This document shows positions 42,201-51,200 of a stretch of 64,000 bases of DNA, one piece after another. Location of the stretch: the NCBI GenBank assembly GCA_013397115.1, contig VWZW01000853.1, forward strand, positions 635,768 to 699,767, read 5' to 3'. The notes under the pieces were generated by a model, which was given only the letters and a program-made list of their open reading frames with translations, made no database searches and had not been told where the DNA came from. Position 1 is the stretch's first letter, and every line of letters begins with the position of its first letter. This DNA comes from Edolisoma coerulescens. Taxonomy: Eukaryota; Chordata; Aves; Passeriformes; Campephagidae. The position numbers and the translations under genes are program-made.

Positions 42201-45200
42201 CCAATGTAAAACCAACATGTGTTATATATATATATATACACTACTGGAAGAAATTTTATATTTTTAAACTTATTTCTGTATGGAAAAAATCCTTTTGACA
42301 AAGCTAAGTTTAGCAAGCATACTACTAAAACCCACAGCATTTATTAGATTCTGTCCAACTGCTTAATTGAAATGGTGCTCATTAACAGAACTCAGTAAGT
42401 TTAATTGCTGCTGACACTATTTAAAGTCCACCTAACATTTCATAGCCTTTATCTGATCAGAAAACCTGTTGTAAGTGCTCCTTACATTTGCATGTTATTT
42501 TTAACCCTGTAGATGATACATTTCAATGTTTCTAATTCAGCAGAAGATCCTCTGAAAGGGCTGACAAGCACTGGAACAGGCTGCCCAGGGCAAGTGCATG
42601 AGTCACCATCCCTAGGGGTATTGTGTAAATGTAGCACTGAGGGACAAGCTTCAGTAGTACACTTGGCAGTGCTGGGGTAACAGTTGGACTTGATCTTAAA
42701 AAGCCTTTTCCAGCATAAAAGATCCTATGATTCTACGATCTCCAGTTACCTGAAATTAGCAATCTTCTGTGTAACAGGTGTTAGAAATAATGATGTGGAT
42801 TTTGCTTGTACTGTCACGGTTCTGCACATCTAATTTAAATCAGAACCAAGGATAGCAGAAGTCCACATTTCATTAATAACTTTTTATTGCTTTTCTTTCT
42901 TCCTATTCATCCTTTCCAGAGTTGAAGTGTCAAGAACTGTGTAACATTCACAGATGCAACTTAAAATTCCAAACTTCGTGGCTAAAACTGTCAAATTAGC
43001 AGATGACTGTGAGAGCTGTAAACATTGGTGTTTTGACGAAACACTTTCTTCAACATTAAATTCTTAACAGAGAATTTATCTTCAATTTGTTCAACAATAA
43101 ATATTCCCTAAAAGGGCAATTCTACAAGTGAAGCGCCGCTTGGCAGAGTGAGGGAGAGAGAGGGGAAAGGATATGAGACACAACAAAATTTAAAATGGTT
43201 TCCAAAAGTTGGTCTGGTTTCTCTCCTTGACATGCATCACCATTACTATTTGGCCTGTCACAGTAAAACTCTGACTGCATTTAAAACTGGAGACCTCCAC
43301 TGCCTTGAACAGCTAATTGTTCAGTGGGACAAAAGCAGCAGAGTTAATCTCAAAGCCTACTGGAAATAAACCAGGAAGAAAAAACAAGAAACCACCCACA
43401 AATTTCGACTTTCAAGCAAGTTCATTTTATAGTAGTTACTACCATGCTTAAAAAATCATAATCCTAGTAAGTAGACTAGCTGCAGGGTCAGACACGCAAA
43501 TGGAGTCCTAGAGCACAATTTATACAGCAATTTTCAAAGCAGAAATCTATTTTAAATGTATGTCCTTGCCATAAGGGAACAATACCCTCTTCTTTAAAGA
43601 ACTTAATTTAACAGCTACAGCTGAAATAATCTGCAGTGATTCTGAATAGCCCATTACAAAGCTCAGTACACCCTCCACAATAATTTAGTGAGTACGCAGG
43701 CTTCCACTATCAAGACATTTTCTTCAGCTGATAACTATGTATATAAAACATGTTCCTATAGCAAGGAAAAAATTTTAAGAGGCAAAGTACTGCTTGCAAG
43801 ACAAAACTTAATAGCTATTAAAACCCATCATTTATGTGACATTTCACAAAATCCACACACCCTAAATTTAAGGAGAAAACACCTGTACACTAATGCCACA
43901 CAATAACTTATCCAAGAAGCATAATAAAAAGGGACACTACGGTGAAGCAACATAAATGCTTAAGCTATCAGTGCTTTACAGTGGATATCCAAACTAACAT
44001 TTCACTTGAAGTGACAAGACTGATAATGATTTTTTTTAGTTTTTTCCCCCACAGCAAAGAGAAGGCTAAAAATTTATGAGCTCAGTATCACTTTAGCTTT
44101 CCATTATACTACTGTTAAAAATTAAAGTTCTGCTGTATCTCAAATAAAATCAGAGAACAAATAACACTTCCTTAAGCCTCAGTTTTGTGAAAGTGAATCT
44201 CATACTTTTGTATGTATTACTTTAAACATACTTACCATGGCCTGCATACTGCTTGGCACTGTCATTGAGAAGGCTAGGGGAGCTGCTGCTATTTGTCATC
44301 CTCTGCAAAAACACAAGATGAAAGTGTGCATGTGAAATAAAGCTGTAACAGATTAAGTGAAGGCATTGGGACGACCTTTAGAAAGTTTTAAGGACAGACT
44401 ATGAAACTTGTGCTCATTCCCCATTTAGTAAATACGCTGAGCAAACAGACTTGTAATTGACAAAAACGTTTAGTAAAATAAAGCATTTTGCACAACAGAA
44501 ATGGAAACCAAAAATTACTGTATATTAAAATTAAACACTATCTTCATTAATTTCTTCTAAATGAGGAGGGTCCACCAAACCTATGGTTCTCTTCCTGCCT
44601 GTCGTGAAAACATTAGATAAGCCAATTACTTATCTCCTTAAAACAGTCTTTCACACTGCACTCCAGAAACAACTCCTCCCTTTAATATACTATCATCATG
44701 ACATGAAACTTCTCCAATGAAAAATACTTGAATTAAGTATTTGACAGATTACTCTTAAAAACAAAAGAACCTTTTGAGACCTTTCAGCAAAACATCCAAT
44801 TCTTCCAAGTCAGCAGGACATGTGAAACCCTTTTAACACTCCTCCTAGGCTCTCCTTGCTTCTCCAACATTCCTCTAGAGATACCAGCTAGCAACAAACT
44901 GGAGTAAAGTGAAGCAGTGCTGCTCTAAGAGCTACTGCTTCTTTGATAGAGAAGTTTTAAAGTATCTCTTCTTACTCCTGCTTATTATTTTATTTCACCA
45001 GCCTCCCAACAGGAAGAAAAAGTGTGAGAAGAAAAGGAAGGCAAGGTCAGGAAGTGTTCTTCATCACTGACAGACAACCACTAATTTGTTAAAATACTCC
45101 CCGGCATGCTTTTGGCCAGCATCAACCCAGAGTCTCCCAGCCAATTTCCAGGCACTATTCAGCAGTGAGAAGGTTTGAGAACCTTTCAAATAGACAGTTT

Positions 45201-48200
45201 GCATGCAGACTCTGCTTTAGTGGGTGAGCACACACCAGCACAAACAGGCCATTTTGTGCCAGCTGGCTGTAAGCATCAAGGAAAGTTTCCAGGCATGTTT
45301 CATTTAGTAGTCTAGACACAAAGTGACTCAAAACTGGTCACTGGAGCTGCTCTTTATGGTTATTTTTTTCCATAGCTAGTCTGAATGTTGGTGGCAAAGG
45401 GCAGGAAGCTTACTGAGTTACACCTCAATGCCATTTCATCTAATTGTTAACCACAAAGATCAATATTCTGGAGTAATTTTGGTAAGAACAGAGGACAAGC
45501 AATAGAAGCTGGAGCGCTATCCAATTTGGTAGAACTGTAAACATACTGCAGTTCAAGTCTCCCAACACTTGCAGTTTTCAGAGCACCACAAACTTCACCA
45601 GAAGCTGCAGCTTTTAAAACTTGTATCTAGAAGAACAGAAGGGGTAAAGTAGCTTTTATGTGGAATGCTTACACATATAAACCTTCAGTTTTTTCAAGAC
45701 TTCAAGCAAGCTGTTTGCTACATGCTCTTTCCTTATTTTGATGTCACCTGTCTCATGCTCCTAAATATACTGAGCTCACACAATATAAATATCACTAACT
45801 GCTTAAGTGATAAGCATTTAATTCTATACACAAAAGGCATGCATAGTGAAAAAATTATTTTTACAAAACAAGGTACCACATTGAGAGACCCACACAAAAC
45901 TGACAACCTTTGCCCAAATTCAAGGAAGCTCATCCTACTGCTCACAATCATCAAAATAAGAATAAAAACACATCAAAATCATTTCTGAATTATAGTAGCT
46001 CAAGTAATCATCTGCCATATTCCCTTCCTAAGCAATGGAAAGAAGTTAAATAGTTTTTCACAAATATTTAAAAAGCATCCCTGTTACGCATCTTTTTTTG
46101 GCATTTGATACATCCACAATGATCCTCATAAAACAAAGGGATTTAAGAAGAAATTTCCTAAAGGCAGCCTTTCAGATTTGCACAAAATTTGCCCAAGTGT
46201 AGATAAAAATAGTATTAATGTCTATTTATAATACCACACTTAATAATAATTTTAACGCAAAAGGTAACGATCTGTTGAAACAGGAATAAATATGATATTG
46301 AGAACTGTGTTGGTATCAAAGCTGGTTAAGCACATAGGTTAAACTTGGAACCAAGTATTTTTATTCCATCAATATTCTCCATCCTCAGGAACAGGAGTTA
46401 AACATTCAACCAACAGACTTTCAATGTGAATAGGAACCTGAGACGATGAAAACCAGCGCTGACATGACCACTGCAAACATACAGTGCACACAAGGCAGAC
46501 TGCGACAGAGAGTATTGTTCTGGATTCTGAAAGCACAGTGCAACCCAAATCTGTGAATATCAGCTGTGCTTTTAAAAAGTCAAGTTCCCATTCAAGGTGC
46601 AAACGTATCTTACATGCACCAGGATTCTGAAAACCAAAGCTTGGGCAGCTCTTGCCTTAACAACTGCTTGTACCTTGAATAGTTAGAAACCTCCACCACA
46701 TTCATGAATTGTTGGTTTTGCTCACTTTTATTACACATGCACAAGCTTCTTACCTTAACGTTATTCATAGAAGACCTGCATGTAATCAGTAAAGGCTTTT
46801 TAAATTGTTTTAATATGAAGATTTCTACCACACTGAAATGCATTAAGTCTTAATGAAGGTTACTCCTGTATCTGATTTTTACCAAAAAGGTTTTGAAAGA
46901 CAAAAAAAAAAAAACCCTAAAAGAACACACAAGTGCTGTTTGTTATTTGTGCTTTCTGGAAGGCTGTTTTGATTTTAAATAACACTTCTCAACCTCTTCT
47001 AATGATGTTGAACTACTTTTCATACAAACTCAATTTCAAGAAGATTCTAAGTACCTCAAGCCCAAGGGATGAAAGCTCCAGAAAGGCAAAAGCAACCATT
47101 CACAGGGCAAGAAAATTAAATATTAAGCCTGACAGGGAAGGTAAGCACACACATATGAGAGCTTCAGACTGTTTTAGTACATCAGAGCTTTTATCATATG
47201 GAAGTTAATGTAGAAAGACAACTTTGTCATAATCAAGCGACACACTCAGTTCCACAAACTTCTTTTCTCTGCCTGCCTATTGCTATGACTTACTGAGGTT
47301 CTTTAAACACTACTCAAAGTCAACTAGGATGGCTGGCATACATCCTGCTGCTCTCCCTTCAAAGGACTTAAAATGTTGTTTGTGTTTTAGCTTTTCCTTA
47401 GGGGAGGGATGCTCCAGTAACTGCACCATCTTTGTGACCCTTCACTGGACTCTCTTCAGTATATCCATGCCAAGTGTTACAACACTCCCACCTTCTAAAG
47501 GTACACAACACCTTGCCTCCACCCTCCAATATTCAGTAACAAACCCAAGAATTCTAGTTGCACTTAAGGCAAGTTTGCTTTACTTTCATCTCCCTCCACT
47601 AAAGTGTATATTACAAAATTCTCATCAAAATAAAGCATGAATAAAACTTTGATGCAGACAATAAGATCTAACTTTACATAGTTTATAAGACCTATCTTGA
47701 AGCGAGTGTTTTTCCTTTTTTTCTCCACCACTTCTTTTCTCCAAAATACATAAGAGATGGTTTTTATTCCTTTTGTCTCCATATTCCATGTCCTAACCCT
47801 GAGAAAGTAAGGATTTTCCTCATGGTCATTCCATAGTGCTAAGCATACCATCTCAAGTATTTTGCAGTATGTCACAATCTAGTCTCTTCATCTTGCTACT
47901 GTTTTACTGGAACTGTATTTCTGAATATTTCTTCAGAATTTTTAGAATAACGTTGATCAGAGTACAAAAAGTCATTCTGCAAAAGATTGATTTGTTTGGC
48001 TGTGACATTGTTTAGTTGTCAGATTCCATGACCTACAAAGGGTGACATCTTTTGCTTTTCTTTTTAACCAATCCAAAACCTGTCTTTGACAGTTAACACG
48101 TGTAGCACCATCTACAGCATGACCAACTCAAATGCCAAAACTAAAGCAACTGAATTTCTTCAGAAAGCATTATGAAAACAACTGCATAATTTTGTATTTA

Positions 48201-51200
48201 AAATAGCACGTCTGTAGTACCACTCGGTTCTCAACAGTTAGAAACTGAAGACATTTACAAGCTTCTGTGCTATAAGGAGAGTTTTACTACTTGACTGTTG
48301 GCAGATGCAGCAACAGCAGCAAAAGTCTTCGTGTTTATTCAGCTGCAAGGCTCTGAAGTGAGCATGGTTGCTACTTCTCAGGCTATTCAAGAATGCTTAG
48401 TACACCAACATTTGCATGGCGAAAGCAAGCAAAACCGCTTCTTCTCCATTGCCTGGCCTTGCCAATTTTAATGCTGAAGACTGTTACCCTCTTATTATTT
48501 TAATTTGGGTGATTTACTCAGAACTTTAAGATTCTTCCTATGTAACCTGCAGTCCAGTGGAATCCATGTAGTCATAAATCTCATCCCATCAAAATAAAGA
48601 AAACCAGATTTCTGTGAAGCAACACGGAGGAAGGCACCTTCTACTGTTTTATGCTCTTACAACCAAGTTGTTCAATTCCAATACAATGTTAAAAGTTTTA
48701 ACATTAAGATACTTCTCTGCCTCATCCTGCTATAATACCCTTTTAACAGCCCAACATAGTATTAAAGCTTCTTTCCACACCACCTGCATCTTAGGTCAAG
48801 CCACAAGTTAGTCAAAGGGCAGCACTAAGGCCAGAGGAACAGTGACACCAGCCAACCAAGTGGCACACACAGAGCAACTGAGCAAACAGCCAAGCAATAG
48901 AGGCATCCCAGCCAGCCAGCTCCTGCCTCTTCACTGCTGGGAAAGCCAAAAGCAGTGAGCTACTTTTTGAACCACACCTCTGACTGTCTCTTGGCAGCTG
49001 CTGCTATGCCAAAAAGAAAAAGAACAGCTTTGAGGACAGCATGCAGCCTGTGGGCCATGTGTTGTGCAGGCCTGCTCTGCAGTCAGGTAATATTACTTAG
49101 AGAAGGGGAAAACAGGAAAAAAGTGCTTTGGTAAGATGGAAGACAATACTGTTAATATAGTATATGAGAGCATATGCAGATTCAGGGAAGAAGAGACACG
49201 TGAAACAAAACCGTATTATGGAAAAACACAAACCAATGAAGACAGAAGACTTAATCAATAGGAAATTAAGTTAGTAACAACAGAAGACAACAAGGGGGGG
49301 CAATGAAAGGTTGTCTAACAGCAAAGACCTTTGGAGTAGGAGGAGTGGAAGGATGAGGCAAAGAGATATTTTTCAGAAAGGAAGAAAAAGGAAGAATTAG
49401 AGCCATGGCCACTTCAAAACTCCTGGCTCTTCTTAACTGCATCAAGTATTTTTACTCTGTTTTCTCCACTGCAAAGTGAGTATTGCCATTAATTGCATCT
49501 TAATCACTAATCTAAGCCCAAAGATACGTTCGAGATCTCATAAAATATTCTTCCACAGACATAAATAAAATTGGAAGTCAGAAATAGCCATTCTATAGAA
49601 ATGTTGACAACTATTTGTCTACATTATTTATGGTCAAAGCAGCACACCCACTCCCAATTCATCATGATATAATCCACTTTCCTCTCTTTTGCTGCTTACT
49701 TAACACTGAGGCTTAGAGATCAGGCACTGTATACAAAAATGTGGGAATTGCAAACTTCGGATATAGCTGTGCTTGATGCAGTTTGGTTGCATTATATATG
49801 GATTATGATAACCCCAACATATACAGCCACATACTCTTTTCAACAAACCTCTGTTTTATGTGCTACACTTGACAAACACATTCTGGAGATTAGATAGGAA
49901 TAGTCAAGACAACTCATCAATTGAATACCTGATGATTACATTGAGAGGTACCTAGTGAATAAAACAAGGACAGCAGAAAGACTATTTCATGGTAACAGAA
50001 ATGAGCAATACCCAGAAGAGACTGACTTTATTACTATCTTTGCTAGAGTGAGGCCAGTGAAGCAACTTGAACCAAGTATTTTCCTGGTGGTCATTAATTC
50101 CATTCCTCACCTTCCAACTGTAAAGATTAGTTTCAAAAACTCAGGTCTCTTGTTTGCCAGCACTGCTGGGGCATTGTTTGTTTAATTGCCATCCTTTTCC
50201 ATCCCATGCATCTATAAAATGTAAGCTACTTTCTTGTTTTATATGGAAAGCATTCCACAAAGTTTGATGGAATAATTGTAACGGCACCCAAAAGTGCACT
50301 GCCAACTAAGAGTCTCCACGACGATACAAACAGCATGCAGGAATAAAGCACAGAACCGTAAGATGAACATTTAATCAAATATCAAACGGATGCTCAATAC
50401 ACATGGATGGGCCAAACACCTTGTGTTCTGAGTAAGTCCCACTAACAATTTTCCCACTGGAAAAAAAAAACTGTACAACATTATGACAAATACAACTCTA
50501 TATATAACCTCAAGGCTGCACTGGCAACCTAAATTTACTATTTCCTAGCATCTTGCTGCATCTTACTAGTGTTTTTCTATCACTGTGTTTATTCGCATGT
50601 TTTTGCAATTTCTCAGTTTTAGAAAACAAGCTGAAGAGCTTGCCTCATATTGCATCACTGATGCATCTATTTGTGAACTACACAAATTCATAAGAGATGA
50701 CAAAGTAACTCAGATGGAACTGGTTTTTCCATCTGCAAAAGCAAAACTGAGAGTTAATGAACTATTGTACAAAAGACTTCTGATGTTTCATTGATGGCAG
50801 AACACTCAATTTTTAGTACCTTTAGTTTGATTCAAGAACCTGGAGAGAAAAAGGAACATGGATTTGTTCTCTCCACCCTACTTTGTCTCACTTTCACATT
50901 ATGAAAACTTGTTTTCAGTTTCTCTGTACTGCATTTGTACCATTCCAGTCCCCATTCTGTGAGTGTCCCACCAAGGTCTCCTCTCTACTTCAGTCCCTTC
51001 TCTCAATCTTTCCTAGTTTCTTGTTTACTTATCTTCAGCTCAGCTTCTCCAAGCCTACAGCATAAGTCTCTTTTCCCTCACCAACCCCTCTGCTCCAATT
51101 AACACAGATACAGCTCTCTTTCATTAAATATAGATCCACTTCCATGCTGCTTCAGTCTGAAGTGGAAGAAAAGGAAAGAGGGAAATGAAGCTGATCAGCG

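Larger units (their letters stand above)
42193..44235 (-). other. PAN3: PAN3 intron, 2.0 kb
   Basis: This intron contains a TA microsatellite near its acceptor (42223-42239) and a CR1 3'-end fragment on the plus strand (42571-42740). Nothing else was recognised. Confidence 0.88.
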
